From the NCBI GenBank assembly GCA_031552195.1, contig JAVBMT010000001.1, positions 10,104 to 74,103 on the forward strand: DNA of 64,000 bases, in the 5' to 3' direction. The translations under genes were made by a program, and so were the position numbers. Below are positions 42,901 to 52,200 of this stretch, piece by piece; the stretch's first letter is position 1; each line of letters opens with the position of its first letter. The notes below the pieces were generated by a model. The model made no database searches, was not told where the DNA came from, and saw only the letters and a program-made list of their open reading frames with translations. This DNA is from JAVBMP01 sp031552195. Its GTDB lineage: Bacteria > Desulfobacterota > Desulfovibrionia > Desulfovibrionales > Desulfovibrionaceae.

Positions 42901-44487
42901 TCAGTTTTCGTCTTTGTATAGTTTGTAGGTTATGGAATCCACCAGGGCCTGCCAGCTTGCTTCTATAATGTTGAAAGACACCCCGACCGTGACCCAGTTT
43001 GTTTCGTGGTCGGCGGACTCTATAAGCACGCGCACCAGAGAGGCCGTGCCGCTGTCCTGAGCCCCGGCGTCGAGCACGCGCACCTTGAAGTCAACCAGGC
43101 GCATTTCCTGCAAATGCGGGTAGAAACCGGACAAAGCCTTACGCAGGGCGTTGTCTATGGCGTTTACAGGGCCTTTCCCGAAAGAGGCGGTGTGTTCCAG
43201 GGCGCCTTCAACCTCCACCGTAACCGTGGCTTCGGAAACCGGTTCCCCGCCGGGGGAGTTTTTCGATTCCAGCACGCGCCACTGCACCAGTTTGAAAAAT
43301 TCGCGCACCCCGCGTCTGGCCAGCTTGCGCAGCAAAAGCAGCTCCACCGAGGCTTCAGCCGCGGCGTAATCATAGCCCGCGCTGGCTTTTTGCTTCAGTT
43401 CGGCTAAAAGGCCCTTGACCACGGGCTGGTCCTTATCCAGGCTGAAGCCGTAACGCTTGGCCAGGGCCACGATGTTGCTGCGCCCGGCCAGGTCTGTAAG
43501 GAGCACGCGCTGGCGGTTGCCTAAAAGATCAGGGTCTACATGCTCGTAGAGGCTGGAGTTTCTCGCCACGGCGCTGACGTGAACCCCGCCTTTGTGCGCG
43601 AAGGCTGAACTTCCGACAAAGGGCTGACGGCTGAACGGGGTCAGGTTGGCGACTTCGGAAACATAGGTGGAGACGGAGCGCAGATGTTTGAGGTTGCCCT
43701 CCGGCAGGCAGCTTTTTCCTCGTTTGAGCTCAAGCACGGGAATGATGGAGCAGAGGTTGGCGTTGCCGCAACGCTCGCCGATTCCGTTGATGGTGCCCTG
43801 CGCTTGCGTGGCCCCGGCCTCTACGGCGGCTATGGAGTTGGCCACGGCCAGCTCGCAGTCGTTATGCGCGTGTATGCCGATGGAACATCCGGGAAAGGCC
43901 TCGCGCACGGCGCATACGGCCGCGCCCACCTCTTCCGGCAGGCTTCCGCCGTTGGTGTCGCAAAGCACCAGGGTTTCCGCCCCCGCTTCGCGGGCCGCCT
44001 CAAGCACGGCCAGGGAGTATTGCGGGTTGCGCTTGAATCCGTCGAAAAAATGTTCGGCGTCAAAAAAAACCTTGGGGAGATGCTGCCTGAGAAAGGCCAC
44101 GGAGTCAGCCACCACGCGCAGGTTGCGTTCCGGTTCTATGCGCAGGGCCTCTTTAGCGTGCAATTCGCATGATTTGCCGAAAATGGCGGCGACAGACGGT
44201 TTGGCCGCAATGATATTTTTGAGGTTGTGGTCGTTTTCCGCGTTTGAAGAAGGGTGATGGGTAGAGCCGAAAGCGCTTATTTCCGCGTTCTTCAGGTTAT
44301 ACGAGGCTATTTCGCTGAAAAAGGCCGTGTCCGCGTCCGTCGCTCCAGGCCACCCGCCTTCTATGTAGCGCACGCCGAGTTCGTCAAGCCTCAGGGCTAT
44401 CTTCAGCTTGTCCGGCAGGGTAAGGTTAACGTCTTCCGACTGGGCTCCATCCCGCAACGTGGTGTCATAAATAGCGATTTTATTCAT
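42901..44487 (-). CDS. cimA: (R)-citramalate synthase
   Basis: A 528-residue DRE-TIM enzyme starting at the ATG at 44487 (MNKIAIYDTTLRDGAQSEDVNLTLPDK); an upstream TTG is less likely. It condenses pyruvate and acetyl-CoA to citramalate in the threonine-independent route to isoleucine. Signatures: TLRDG catalytic start, IGIHAHNDCELAVANSIAAVEAGATQAQGTINGIGERCGNANL with the metal His residues, and a C-terminal LeuA-type regulatory domain (about 390-528) for feedback by isoleucine. The sequence fits citramalate synthase better than isopropylmalate synthase (length, ENAGQ-type core). Confidence 0.9.
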   Translation of the reverse strand: MNKIAIYDTTLRDGAQSEDVNLTLPDKLKIALRLDELGVRYIEGGWPGATDADTAFFSEIASYNLKNAEISAFGSTHHPSSNAENDHNLKNIIAAKPSVAAIFGKSCELHAKEALRIEPERNLRVVADSVAFLRQHLPKVFFDAEHFFDGFKRNPQYSLAVLEAAREAGAETLVLCDTNGGSLPEEVGAAVCAVREAFPGCSIGIHAHNDCELAVANSIAAVEAGATQAQGTINGIGERCGNANLCSIIPVLELKRGKSCLPEGNLKHLRSVSTYVSEVANLTPFSRQPFVGSSAFAHKGGVHVSAVARNSSLYEHVDPDLLGNRQRVLLTDLAGRSNIVALAKRYGFSLDKDQPVVKGLLAELKQKASAGYDYAAAEASVELLLLRKLARRGVREFFKLVQWRVLESKNSPGGEPVSEATVTVEVEGALEHTASFGKGPVNAIDNALRKALSGFYPHLQEMRLVDFKVRVLDAGAQDSGTASLVRVLIESADHETNWVTVGVSFNIIEASWQALVDSITYKLYKDEN

Positions 44488-44513
44488 TGTTGCCCGTTCT
44501 TCATGCAATAATT

Positions 44514-44538
44514 CCGGCAAGGGCCTGACCCTTGCCGG
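44514..44538 (-). repeat. 10-bp hairpin in the lysC-cimA spacer
   Basis: CCGGCAAGGG (44514-44523) and its complement (44529-44538) around five bases, 27 bases before the cimA ATG. No T-run follows on the coding strand, so it could be an attenuator arm, a processing site or a partial terminator that separates cimA from lysC. Confidence 0.45.
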
Positions 44539-44628
44539 ACGATCATAATATTTACCCGCCGAGCCGCCAGGTTGCGGCCGTTCGCCGTGCTTCCGCCGGC
44601 GCGCGTAAGCGCGCTAAAGTCCGATTGC

Positions 44629-45870
44629 CTAGTGCGCGCAAACTTTGCAGGTTTTGTCCTTGCCGAGTTCAAACACGTCGTGCAGGGTCCGCACGGCCAG
44701 TTCGGTGTATTTTTCCTCGATCAGGCAGGAAATTTTGATTTCAGAAGTGCTGATCATCAGAATGTTGATGTTTTCCCGGTGCAGGGCGTCAAAGGCGGTG
44801 GAGGCCACGCCGGAATGATTGCGCATGCCCACGCCGATTGCGGAAACCTTGCATACCCCGGCGTTATGCAGCACCTGCCCGGCGCCCACGTTCGCGCAGA
44901 TGCTGTCCATGACCAGCAGGGCTTTTTTCAGGTCTTTGCGCGACACAGTGAAGTTCATGTCCGTCACGCCGTCGCGGCTGGGGTTTTGCACTATCATATC
45001 CACCCCGACGTTGGCCTGGGCCAGGGGGCCGAAAATGGCCGCGGCTATGCCCGGCTTGTCCGGAACGGAAAGCAGGGTGATGAGGGCCTGGTCTTTGTCA
45101 TAGGCGATGCCGGAAACCATGATATTTTCCATACGACGATCCTCTTGCGTTACGATAGTGCCCGTGGCGTTGGTGAAAGTGGAGCGCACATGGACCGGAA
45201 CCCTGTATTTTTTGGCGAATTCCACAGAGCGTATTTCAAGAACCTTGGCGCCCATGCTGGCCATCTCCAGCATTTCGTCATAGGAGACGTAGTCCAGCTT
45301 GCGGGCGGTGGAACAAAGGTTCGGGTCAGTGGTGTAAACTCCGTCGACATCCGTATATATTTCGCAGATTTCCGCATCCACCGCCGCCGCGATGGCCACG
45401 GCCGAGGTATCGGAGCCGCCCCGGCCCAGGGTGGTGATGCGCCCTTCCTGGCTGACCCCCTGGAAGCCGGCCACGACGATAACGTCATATTCTTCCAGCA
45501 GGCAGACCAGCGGGGCTTTGTCTATGGAGCGTATGCGCGCTTTTCCGTATTGCTCGTTCGTAACGATAGGGGCCTGAAACCCAAGCAGAGAGCGGGCCTT
45601 TATGCCGTTATCGTTTAAGAGCATGGCGAAAAGCGCGGTGGAAACCTGTTCGCCGGTGGCTACAAGAGAGTCGCACTCGGCCGGGTCCGGGCTGGGGGAC
45701 CATTCGTCGGCCATGGCGAGCAGGCGGTTGGTTTCCCCGGCGCGGGCCGAAAGCACGACCAGCAGCTTGCTTCCGTCTTCCCGCGCGGCCATGACTTTCT
45801 CCATGACCTGGCGCATGCGGGCCAGGTCAGCCACTGAAGTGCCGCCGAATTTTTGAACTTTAATCCGCAT
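44629..45870 (-). CDS. lysC: Aspartate kinase
   Basis: A 413-residue aspartokinase that makes aspartyl phosphate for lysine, threonine and methionine. It begins MRIKVQKFGGTSVADLARM at the ATG at 45870, with GAGGGG ahead; the frame extends upstream without similarity. The kinase domain has TLGRGGSDTSAVAIAAAVDAEICEIYTDVDGVYTTDPN, and two ACT domains (about 265-413) provide feedback control. Its usual Desulfovibrio neighbours tsaE upstream and cimA downstream are here. Confidence 0.95.
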   Translation of the reverse strand: MRIKVQKFGGTSVADLARMRQVMEKVMAAREDGSKLLVVLSARAGETNRLLAMADEWSPSPDPAECDSLVATGEQVSTALFAMLLNDNGIKARSLLGFQAPIVTNEQYGKARIRSIDKAPLVCLLEEYDVIVVAGFQGVSQEGRITTLGRGGSDTSAVAIAAAVDAEICEIYTDVDGVYTTDPNLCSTARKLDYVSYDEMLEMASMGAKVLEIRSVEFAKKYRVPVHVRSTFTNATGTIVTQEDRRMENIMVSGIAYDKDQALITLLSVPDKPGIAAAIFGPLAQANVGVDMIVQNPSRDGVTDMNFTVSRKDLKKALLVMDSICANVGAGQVLHNAGVCKVSAIGVGMRNHSGVASTAFDALHRENINILMISTSEIKISCLIEEKYTELAVRTLHDVFELGKDKTCKVCAH

Positions 45871-45942
45871 AACGCCCCTCTGTTTCGCAGATGCGCCCAC
45901 ACGGCGCAAAAGCCGCGCGCTCTGGTTGGATTTCAATCGTGT

Positions 45943-46515
45943 TCAGCCCTGCGCCGCGCGCAGGCGGCAACTTGCCGCCACGTCGTAATTCTCCTGCTCC
46001 GGCAGGTTGTTTGCTTTCAGCATGCAGCGCAAAAAATCGAGATTGCGCTTCCGGTCCGCACCAGGTGAAGCGATGTTGGCGGTACGGCCGCCGTCTTTTT
46101 CCGTCAGGCTGCAGGCCAGGTAGCTGGCGGGAAAATTGCGGTGGTCGCAGGGGCAGACTCGCTCGGCCCATTCCACGATCACCAGCGGGGCGTCCAGAGA
46201 GCCAAGGCGTTCCAGCGCCTCCAGAAAACTTTCCTCCATATGCCCTTCTTCCGTGCGGTACAGATCAAAATGCAAAATTTCCGGGCAGGTGGGGTATTCA
46301 TTGCAAAGCGTGAAGCTGGGGCTGCATACTTCCGCCTCGCCGCCGCCGGGCAGATTTTCCGTCAGACAGCGCACCAAGGTCGTTTTGCCGGCCCCGAGGC
46401 TGCCGTAAAGCAAAATGAGCCTTGTTCCAACCCTGGTGGCCATTTCAGCCAGAACGCGGCCCAAACGGGCGGTGTCTTCAAGCGAATCAAGGCGTACGCA
46501 TAAGGCGTTGTTCAT
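45943..46515 (-). CDS. tsaE: tRNA threonylcarbamoyladenosine synthesis ATPase
   Basis: A 190-residue P-loop ATPase (LLYGSLGAGKTTLVRCLTENL) needed with TsaB and TsaD for t6A37 of ANN-decoding tRNAs. SPSFTLCNEYPTCPEILHFDLYR and VIVEWAERV match the family. The start is the ATG at 46515, overlapping the nnr stop by four bases. It carries a longer C-terminal tail than usual. Confidence 0.92.
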   Translation of the reverse strand: MNNALCVRLDSLEDTARLGRVLAEMATRVGTRLILLYGSLGAGKTTLVRCLTENLPGGGEAEVCSPSFTLCNEYPTCPEILHFDLYRTEEGHMEESFLEALERLGSLDAPLVIVEWAERVCPCDHRNFPASYLACSLTEKDGGRTANIASPGADRKRNLDFLRCMLKANNLPEQENYDVAASCRLRAAQG

Positions 46516-48212
46516 GAGCAAAGTTCCCTTAATACGCGAGGTATGGTTTCAGCGATGTCGGAAGCGGTGTTTCCCCCGGCCGGAAAATCGCGCTCCAGCA
46601 ATTCTCCGCAACGGCCGTGAATATGCACTGCAAGCCCGGCTAAATCAAGCGTGGAAGCTTCTTGCGACGCAAAAAAAACGTGGCTCCGGCGGGCGAGCAG
46701 CGTGGCGCATATTCCGCTCAAAACGTCGCCCGAACCGCCGACCGCCAACTGGCCTACGCGGAAAGGAGCCACCGTCACCGGGCGCATCGGTTCCGCGGCC
46801 TGGTTTGGGGCGGCGGAACCTTCCGCTTTCTGGCCGATCAGCGTTCCCGGACCTTTCAGCACCACCGCCGCCGGGCAGGCCGCGCAAAGCGCGCGGAGGG
46901 CTCCCGGCCTGTCCGCCTGCACGGATGCGGCGTCGCACCCCAACAGGTTGCCCATTTCACCCGGATGCGGCGTTAAAATATCCTGAGAAGTCAGCAAGGT
47001 CAAGGGCAGGCGCTCCGTTCCGGCCCTGTGCCCGAACGGAAAAAGTCCGTCGGCGTCAAGCACCACGGGAGGGCGTTCCGGAACCCGCAGCAGGGCTTCG
47101 ATAATTTCGGCCCGGGCCTCTCCGCCCCGGCCGAAACCCGGGCCGATAACCAGGGCGCTGCCGGAAGCCAGGCCGAAGTCTTTCACGGCCGAGCAGAGGC
47201 GGTCAATGTGCGCGCTGCTCCATTTTTTGCTCTCCGCCGGTCCGCCGGCCGTGGGCAGCGGAAGGGCCATAAGCTCCGGCAGGCCGTAGCGTATTTCCGT
47301 GGCCAGCCCTTCCGGGCAGGCCGCCGTAACGAGGGCGCAGCCGCTGCGCAACGCGCCGAGCGCCGCCAGGCGGGGTGCGCCGGAAAAACCGGCGGAGCCG
47401 CCGATAATGAGCACGCGGCCCTGTTGCCCTTTGTGCGCCCCGCTTTGCGGCCCCTGCCAGCTTCCGGGCTTGGGGGCAAGGGCGCGGAAAGAAGGCGGAA
47501 GTTTATGGCGCACAGCCGCTGGAAGCCCGATTCGCCTGACATATACCCGGCCCGTGAACGGGGCGGCCTGCGGGAAAAACAGGCCGGGTTTTCCGGCTTC
47601 AAGGCAAAGCGTGGCGTTCGCCCGCACCGCTTCCGGTTCCGGGTTTCCGGTCAGGGCGTTCAGGCCGCTGGGCACGTCGATCGCCAGCACGAAGGCGCGT
47701 TCTTCTTCCGCAAGCCGGTTGATATAGCGCACCGCAGCGAGCGTTTCCTGGCGCAGCGGGCCGCGCAGCCCTGTTCCGTTCAGGGCGTCGACCACAAGAA
47801 GCCGGCCTTTGCCCCGGTTCTTCCATTCGGAGGGGAGTTGTTTTTCCAGGCCGGTTCCGTTTTTGGGCATAAGCCGCGTTTCAACTCCGGCGGCTTTGGC
47901 CATTTGGGCGTGCTTGCGGGCCGCGCCTTTTAATCCGGAGAGGGGCGTGAAGTGGCAGAGAAGAACTTTGCGCCCGAGGTCGTGCAAATGGCGGGCCAGG
48001 GCGAAGCCGTCTCCTCCGTTGTTGCCGGAACCGGCGAAAATCAGCGCGCGGACGTCAGTTTCAGCAAGGGCAAGCTCTTCAAGCAGGCGCAGGGCCTCTC
48101 GGGCCGCATTTTCCATGAGCATAAGCCCGGGCAGGCCGAACTCGTCAATGGCGGCTTTGTCCCAGGCTTGCATTTCGGCGGGCGTGGGCAGGGGGAGGTA
48201 AATGTCCAGCAT
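46512..48212 (-). CDS. nnr: Bifunctional NAD(P)H-hydrate epimerase/dehydratase
   Basis: A 566-residue fusion repairing hydrated NAD(P)H. The N-terminal epimerase domain (about 1-225) shows QAWDKAAIDEFGLPGLMLMENAARE and FAGSGNNGGDGFALARHL; the C-terminal dehydratase (about 245-566) shows GSAGFSGAPRLAALGALRSGCALV, VIGPGFGRGG, DILTPHPGEMGNLLG and AVGGSGDVLSGICATLLAR of the ribokinase fold. It starts 30 bases after acpS. Domain order is the usual YjeF fusion. Confidence 0.94.
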   Translation of the reverse strand: MLDIYLPLPTPAEMQAWDKAAIDEFGLPGLMLMENAAREALRLLEELALAETDVRALIFAGSGNNGGDGFALARHLHDLGRKVLLCHFTPLSGLKGAARKHAQMAKAAGVETRLMPKNGTGLEKQLPSEWKNRGKGRLLVVDALNGTGLRGPLRQETLAAVRYINRLAEEERAFVLAIDVPSGLNALTGNPEPEAVRANATLCLEAGKPGLFFPQAAPFTGRVYVRRIGLPAAVRHKLPPSFRALAPKPGSWQGPQSGAHKGQQGRVLIIGGSAGFSGAPRLAALGALRSGCALVTAACPEGLATEIRYGLPELMALPLPTAGGPAESKKWSSAHIDRLCSAVKDFGLASGSALVIGPGFGRGGEARAEIIEALLRVPERPPVVLDADGLFPFGHRAGTERLPLTLLTSQDILTPHPGEMGNLLGCDAASVQADRPGALRALCAACPAAVVLKGPGTLIGQKAEGSAAPNQAAEPMRPVTVAPFRVGQLAVGGSGDVLSGICATLLARRSHVFFASQEASTLDLAGLAVHIHGRCGELLERDFPAGGNTASDIAETIPRVLRELCS

Positions 48213-48242
48213 AGTTCGGCCCTTTGCGGGAAACCCCGTTTT

Positions 48243-48620
48243 TCAGGTTACGATGACTACGGCGGCGGCGGTTTCCCGGCTGTGAGTAATGGAAATGTCC
48301 GCCTTTTTCCCGCCTATTTCAATGAGGCGCGCCAGCGCCTTGTTGTGGAAAGATAGTTCCGGTTTGCCGGAAGGGGCGTTCCGCACGCAGAAGTCGGCAA
48401 AGCCAATGCCGCTGCTCATGCCTGTGCCCAGGGCCTTGGCGGCGGCCTCTTTAGCCGCGAAACGCGAAGCCAGGAAAATGTCATGCCCGCCGCGCAGGGC
48501 GCTGAAGCTTTCCGCCTCCGCCGGGTGCAGAACGCGGCGGGTGAAGGTTTCGCCAAACCGCTCCCAGGAGCGGCGCACGCGGGAAATTTCGATTACGTCA
48601 AGTCCAAGTCCGATCAGCAT
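48243..48620 (-). CDS. acpS: Holo-acyl-carrier-protein synthase
   Basis: A 125-residue phosphopantetheinyl transferase that activates ACP with CoA. GLGLDVIEISRVRRSWERFG holds the Mg-binding Asp, and FLASRFAAKEAAAKALGTG the second Glu; DISITHSRETAAAVVIV ends the fold. Typical single-domain AcpS. It opens the acpS-nnr-tsaE-lysC-cimA-DUF89 series. Confidence 0.95.
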   Translation of the reverse strand: MLIGLGLDVIEISRVRRSWERFGETFTRRVLHPAEAESFSALRGGHDIFLASRFAAKEAAAKALGTGMSSGIGFADFCVRNAPSGKPELSFHNKALARLIEIGGKKADISITHSRETAAAVVIVT

Positions 48621-48724
48621 ATGTAATCCGGCGCCGGCTGCGGCGTTTTAACTTTTCTTGAAAGATAAGGGGAACACCGCATTTCATCAACCGTTAATGA
48701 GCGCGGAGGGCGGAGTATTCCAAA

Positions 48725-50176
48725 TTATTTACGCCAGAATTCCGGAATAAGCAAAATGAAGATAGTGTAAATTTCCAGGCGGCCCAGCAGCATTGCGGCT
48801 GAAAGCACCAATTTGGCGGCGGCGGGCAGGGCCGCGTAGTTGCCGGCCGGACCAAGCGAGCCGAAAGCCGGTCCGACGTTGCCAAGGCAGGACAGAACGC
48901 CGGAAAAAGCTTCGGCCACGCTGACGCCGCAGAAGCACAGCAAAAGGCCGCAGAGGGCCAGCACCAGCATATATAGGATGAAGAAGGCCAAAACTCCGGT
49001 TATGACGTCGCGCTGGGCCGCCGCCCCGTCCATTTTGACCGTGTGCACCGTCCGGGGGTGCACCAGGCGGAACAGCTCATGATAGGCCGTTTTGAACAGC
49101 AGAACGATGCGCGTGACCTTTATGCCTCCGGCGGTGGACCCGGCGCAGCCGCCCACGAAAAACAGCAGCAAAATCACGGCTTGCGCCGTTGGAGCCCAGA
49201 GAAGGTAGTCTGCGGTGGCGTAACCGGTGGTGGTAATGATGGAAAGCGCCTGAAACGCCGAATGGCGCAGGCTTTCTTCAAGCCCGCCGTAGTCCTTCCC
49301 GTATACGCTGGCCGCGATTGCGAGGGTGGAAATCAGGCATATGGCCAGGTACCATTTAAATTCCACGCTTTTTCCGTATGAGGCGGGAGAACCGCGCAGG
49401 GCTTTGTAATGCAGGCTGAAATTCACCCCGGCGACGAACATGAAAAGGGTGATCGTCCACTGGATGTAAGGGGAATTATAATGCCCGACGGAGGCGTTCT
49501 TGGTTGAAAAGCCGCCGGTTGCCAGGGTTGCGAAGGTGTGTGCCAGCGAGTCGAAAAAGTCCATGCCGCCCAGCAGGAGCAAAATGCAGAGCAGGGCGGT
49601 AAGAAGTCCGTATACCAGCCACAGGGTCATGGCCGTGTCGTGCAGGCGGGGGTGAAGTTTGTCGGCGGTCGGGCTGGCCAGCTCCGCCTTGTACATGCTC
49701 ATTCCGCCAACCCCGAGGTAGGGCAGAACGGCGATGGAAAACAGGATGATGCCCATTCCGCCCAGCCAGTGGGTCAGGGCGCGCCACATAAGCAGCCCTT
49801 TGGGCAGGGCTTCAATGTCGGTTAAAATGCTTGCGCCGGTAGTGGTGAAACCGGAAACGGATTCAAAAAAGGCGTCAACGAAACCGGGCAGGCAGCCGGA
49901 GAAGAAATAGGGCAAGGCGCCGGACAGGCCGCAGACCAGCCAGCCGAAAGCGACGATGGCTATGCCCTCGCGGTGGTTAAGGACGAACGCGCTTTTAGGG
50001 GAACGGAAGGCCAGGGCCGCGGCCCCGCCAACGGCCAGGGTGAGAACTATGGACCAGGCCAGGGGCGCGGTTGAGGCATCGTTGTAGTAAAGCGCGAAGC
50101 CCAGGGGCATGAGCATGGTAAGGCCCGTGCAGCAAAGCAGCATGCCGAGAACATGAAAAATCACCTTAAGACGCAT
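48725..50176 (-). CDS. trkH: TrkH-family potassium transporter
   Basis: A 483-residue K+ channel-like subunit in four M1-P-M2 repeats. The pore loops with their selectivity Gly residues can be seen: SGFTTTGAS, TGGFSTKNAS, TTTGYATAD and LGNVGPAFG. It works with the cytosolic regulator TrkA, encoded eight bases upstream in the same direction. Confidence 0.95.
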   Translation of the reverse strand: MRLKVIFHVLGMLLCCTGLTMLMPLGFALYYNDASTAPLAWSIVLTLAVGGAAALAFRSPKSAFVLNHREGIAIVAFGWLVCGLSGALPYFFSGCLPGFVDAFFESVSGFTTTGASILTDIEALPKGLLMWRALTHWLGGMGIILFSIAVLPYLGVGGMSMYKAELASPTADKLHPRLHDTAMTLWLVYGLLTALLCILLLLGGMDFFDSLAHTFATLATGGFSTKNASVGHYNSPYIQWTITLFMFVAGVNFSLHYKALRGSPASYGKSVEFKWYLAICLISTLAIAASVYGKDYGGLEESLRHSAFQALSIITTTGYATADYLLWAPTAQAVILLLFFVGGCAGSTAGGIKVTRIVLLFKTAYHELFRLVHPRTVHTVKMDGAAAQRDVITGVLAFFILYMLVLALCGLLLCFCGVSVAEAFSGVLSCLGNVGPAFGSLGPAGNYAALPAAAKLVLSAAMLLGRLEIYTIFILLIPEFWRK

Positions 50177-50183
50177 AGCGTTC

Positions 50184-51629
50184 TCACATATCGGGCGGGG
50201 TCAGGCATTTCATAAGGTTTTTCAGGCTGCCCGCGCGCGCGAAAACGGTAAGCCGGTCTCCAGGGCGTATTAAGGTGTCGCCTTTGGGTATGGCGAGCTC
50301 GTTGCCGCGCAGCAGGGCCAGAATGGCCGCGTCTTTCGGCAGCCCTGCCCCGGAAAGGGGGCTGAGGGTAATCGGGGAATTTTCCGGAACCACAATTTCA
50401 AAGGCTTCGGCCTCGTCTTCCCGGATGGGAATGACGGAAAGCACATGATCGGCGCGGACGAATTTCAGGATGCTGTTTATGGTGGAAAGGCGCGGGCTTA
50501 TGCAGTGGTCAATTCCCAGGGCGCGGGCCAGCGGCAGGTAGGCGGAATTGTTTATGCGCGTGATCGTGCGCAGCCCTCCGTGCTTGCCGTTCCCGCCGGA
50601 GCTTTCCTTTTCGGCGCTTAGCGAGCGCGCCAGCAGGCAGATAAGCACGTTTGTCTCTTCGCTTCCCGTCATGGCCACCACAACGTCCATGGCGCTGGCG
50701 TTTTCCTCGCGCAGCACGTCCTGCCTGGTTCCGTCGCCGTGCAGCACCACGCTGCTGGAAAGGCGTTCCGATAAAAAGCGGCAACGTTCAAGGTTTTTTT
50801 CCAGAAGTTTGACGTGGTACCCCTGGGTTTCAAGTTTCAACGCCAGGTTCATGCCCATCTCTCCGCCGCCGATAATGAAGATGTTGCGCGTTAGGCTGAG
50901 GCTGGGGTTGGTCGTGCGGCGCACGGCCGGAACGGCGCTTTCCGTGCAGGCGAAATAGGCCACGTCGCCCGCCTGCAGCACGTCCGATCCGCTCGGGATG
51001 ATCAGGTCTGTTCCCCGCACCAGCGCGGCCACCCGCACGTCCGGCTCGTCCATGATGACGCTGAAGTTGGTGAGCGGGCGGCCCAAAAGCGGCCCTTCGA
51101 TCATGCGCACGCCAATGAGTTTGAGCCGTCTGTCGGCGAATTCGCTGTATTCTACGGCGCCGGGAAAGGCGATCAGCCTGCTGACGGCCTCAACCATGGC
51201 CACGGCCGGGTTGATGAGCATGTTCAGTTTCAGCTGTTCATTGGGGTGCCGCTCAAAAAAGGAAGTGTAGTCCTCGTTGCGCAGGCGGGCTATTTTCACG
51301 GCATCCGGCGCGAGCTGCGCGGCGAAAAAGCAGGCCAGCAGATTGTCCTCGTCACTGTCGGTCACCGCAAGTACAAGATTGGCCCGGCCTATCTGGGCTT
51401 GCTGTAAAACGGAGGGACTGCATCCTGACCCCTGCAAGGTTTGAACGTCAAGCGAGTCCGTCAGGCGGCGCAAGGCTTCCGGGTTGGTATCCACAACCGT
51501 TACCTGTCGGCTTTCTTCGGCCAGGCGCGCGGCCACATGGAAGCCGACCTCGCCGGCGCCGATGATAACGGCATATTGATGCTGCTGGTTTTTCGATTTT
51601 TTCAGAAAGGGAAACTTGCGGCCGGGCAT
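50184..51629 (-). CDS. trkA: Trk potassium uptake regulator TrkA
   Basis: A 481-residue NAD(H)-binding regulator with two RCK halves: VIIGAGEVGFHVAARLAEESRQVTVVDTNPEA near residue 20 and NIFIIGGGEMGMNLALKLETQGYHVKLLEKN near 250, each followed by a TrkA_C domain (ending ITLSPLSGAGLPKDAAILALLRGNELAIPKGDTLIRPGDRLTVFA). The N-terminus has a Lys-rich extension (RKFPFLKKSKNQQ). Confidence 0.95.
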   Translation of the reverse strand: MPGRKFPFLKKSKNQQHQYAVIIGAGEVGFHVAARLAEESRQVTVVDTNPEALRRLTDSLDVQTLQGSGCSPSVLQQAQIGRANLVLAVTDSDEDNLLACFFAAQLAPDAVKIARLRNEDYTSFFERHPNEQLKLNMLINPAVAMVEAVSRLIAFPGAVEYSEFADRRLKLIGVRMIEGPLLGRPLTNFSVIMDEPDVRVAALVRGTDLIIPSGSDVLQAGDVAYFACTESAVPAVRRTTNPSLSLTRNIFIIGGGEMGMNLALKLETQGYHVKLLEKNLERCRFLSERLSSSVVLHGDGTRQDVLREENASAMDVVVAMTGSEETNVLICLLARSLSAEKESSGGNGKHGGLRTITRINNSAYLPLARALGIDHCISPRLSTINSILKFVRADHVLSVIPIREDEAEAFEIVVPENSPITLSPLSGAGLPKDAAILALLRGNELAIPKGDTLIRPGDRLTVFARAGSLKNLMKCLTPPDM

Positions 51630-51678
51630 GGCGGTTGCCTTGTTGTTATGATGTTAGGCCGGCGGAAAATTTGAACGG

Positions 51679-51734
51679 CAAAAAGCAACAGTGAAATCAG
51701 CGGCTCTTAATTGCCGTTGGAATCACTGTTGCCT
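51679..51734 (-). terminator. Terminator of rpsT
   Basis: Arms GCAACAGTGA (51685-51694) and TCACTGTTGC (51723-51732) enclose 28 bases that can form an inner stem; on the minus strand TTTTTGCC follows. It is 52 bases after the S20 stop. Confidence 0.7.
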
Positions 51735-51783
51735 CAAGTTTGGCGCAGGGCTCATGCATGCCCCCGTATGCCGGATAGGTTTG

Positions 51784-52050
51784 TTAATTGCCGAGGCTGT
51801 TAACGGCCTTGCTGAGGCGGGAAATTTTGCGCGCGGCCTGCTTCCAGTGGATGGAGCCCTTGGTGGCGGCTTTGTCCAGCACGGAAGTGGCCTTTACAAG
51901 AGCCTGACCGGCGGCCTCGGTGTCTTTAGCCTGAATGGCGGCGCGTACAGCCTTCACGGAATTTTTGACGCGGCTGCGGGCGGCGCGGTTGCGGGCGGCG
52001 CGGGCAAGGCTCTGCTTGTGTCTCTTGATAGCGGATTTATGGTTAGCCAA
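51784..52050 (-). CDS. rpsT: 30S ribosomal protein S20
   Basis: An 88-residue S20 (LANHKSAIKRHKQSLARAARNRAARSRVKNSVK, Met at the first position when read). It starts at a TTG at 52050, as GGAGG lies seven bases ahead; the ATG at 52062 stands in front of that ribosome site and cannot use it. E. coli rpsT also starts with TTG, a feature tied to its autoregulation. Confidence 0.95.
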   Translation of the reverse strand: MANHKSAIKRHKQSLARAARNRAARSRVKNSVKAVRAAIQAKDTEAAGQALVKATSVLDKAATKGSIHWKQAARKISRLSKAVNSLGN

Positions 52051-52200
52051 GGTGTCCTCCAAAAAAACTTATATATTGGTACGATCATTCATGTCTGAAC
52101 TGGAACTTTTAATGGATTGGAAAATCCTTGTCAAGCAAATAAGCTGAATTGGGCCAGGTCTTACGGCGGAGCCGCGCGTGGAGGCGTTTCGGGCGGCGCG

